A DNA stretch of 64,000 nt from an uncultured Alistipes sp. (GTDB lineage Bacteria; Bacteroidota; Bacteroidia; Bacteroidales; Rikenellaceae): the NCBI GenBank assembly GCA_900546065.1, contig URBK01000005.1, positions 62,001 through 126,000 on the forward strand, given 5' to 3'. The position numbers and the translations under genes were made by a program. Of this stretch, positions 63,695 through 64,000 are shown piece by piece. Within the stretch, counting starts at the first letter, position 1; each line of letters starts with the position of its first letter. The notes under the pieces were generated by a model. The model was not told the DNA's origin. It did no database searches and worked only from the letters and a program-made list of their open reading frames with translations.

Positions 63695-64000
63695 TTAAAG
63701 TAATGAAACGAATTTTTCCTTCAGCTCGGCAACGGTGAAGGGCTGGCCTTCGCACTTGTTGTACTGCTCGAAGTTGAACTCTTGGAAGTTCTGTCGCAGG
63801 TATGCGGCCATCTGTCCCTCGTTGAGCTCGCAAACGATGATATGCTTGTGTCCTTCCAGCAGCTCCCGCAGGCCCTTGGGCAGCGGGTAGATGTAGTTCA
63901 GGTGCAGATGGGCGATACTCTTGCCTTCGGCCTTGAGGTCGTCGACCGCCGTCTGGAGATGTCCGCGCGTGCCGCCCCAGCCTATGACGAGCAGGTCGGC
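63695..64000 (-). CDS. korA: 2-oxoacid:ferredoxin oxidoreductase, alpha subunit, C-terminal part
   Basis: The last 101 codons of the alpha (pyrimidine-binding) subunit, open to the right edge of the window and ending at TAA 63695. ADLLVIGWGGTRGHLQTAV, HLHLNYIYPLPKGL and IIVCELNEGQMAAYLR form the transketolase C-terminal-like domain typical of KorA. It is transcribed together with the beta subunit downstream. The start and the gamma domain lie outside the window. Confidence 0.9.
   Translation of the reverse strand, partial: ADLLVIGWGGTRGHLQTAVDDLKAEGKSIAHLHLNYIYPLPKGLRELLEGHKHIIVCELNEGQMAAYLRQNFQEFNFEQYNKCEGQPFTVAELKEKFVSLL

Overview
The window looks like a chromosome segment of a GC-rich member of the Bacteroidales, most likely Alistipes/Rikenellaceae (the genus is inference). 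The phylum call rests on several sequence features: a SusC/SusD pair, an LpxC-FabZ fusion, lipoprotein signals, a TPP-riboswitch thi operon of the Bacteroidetes type, and many promoters of the Bacteroidetes form TTTG/GTTG-N19-21-TAnnTTTG.

Layout. 1-3668: end of an M28 peptidase, then a Ser-type sulfatase lipoprotein coupled to its anaerobic maturase. 4074-10869: a tetR-tolC-MFP-RND efflux operon with a perfect inverted repeat over its promoter. 11090-20460: a redox cluster of two Gfo/Idh/MocA oxidoreductases, a tetraheme NapC/NirT-like cytochrome fused to an FGE/SUMF1-like domain, a WbuC-type cupin, a secreted TIM-barrel epimerase-like protein, a ResB/CcsA cytochrome c synthase pair and a GH43 enzyme. 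20527-20982: a previously hidden pseudogene of a gp19-type phage/contractile-injection tail-tube protein, broken by one in-frame TAA. 21003-24472: der, a repeat-rich spacer and a membrane-anchored AraC regulator with a nine-G tract. 24624-31424: a SusC/SusD/surface-lipoprotein locus without enzymes.

32119-37700: a small outer membrane barrel gene with phoH, then pepD and a lipid kinase, an unknown lipoprotein and tRNA-Ala(GGC). 37842-45254: thiamine operon thiS-thiE-thiG-thiC-HEAT-thiH-thiF-(TenI/ThiE-like + ThiD) under a TPP riboswitch. 45430-48943: rluA and a thioredoxin-like lipoprotein. 49037-55202: rimP-nusA-infB and a CoA-transferase. 55286-57609: lpxC/fabZ and lpxA. 57668-61275: a TonB-like protein, two small unknown genes and a K+/H+ antiporter. 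61303-62328: a YgbA-like protein and an HD phosphohydrolase. 62394-62531: a candidate free-standing small RNA. 62587-64000: 2-oxoacid:ferredoxin oxidoreductase subunits, the alpha subunit running off the window.

The best candidate for an undescribed system is 11090-19380. In Bacteroidetes, ResB/CcsA genes usually follow nrfHA. Here the NrfH-like tetraheme part is fused to an FGE-like domain that lacks the FGE cysteines, no nrfA is present, and the neighbours are sugar-type oxidoreductases and an epimerase. I infer a cell-envelope electron-transfer route coupled to carbohydrate oxidation. All calls were made by reading the sequence; no search was run.
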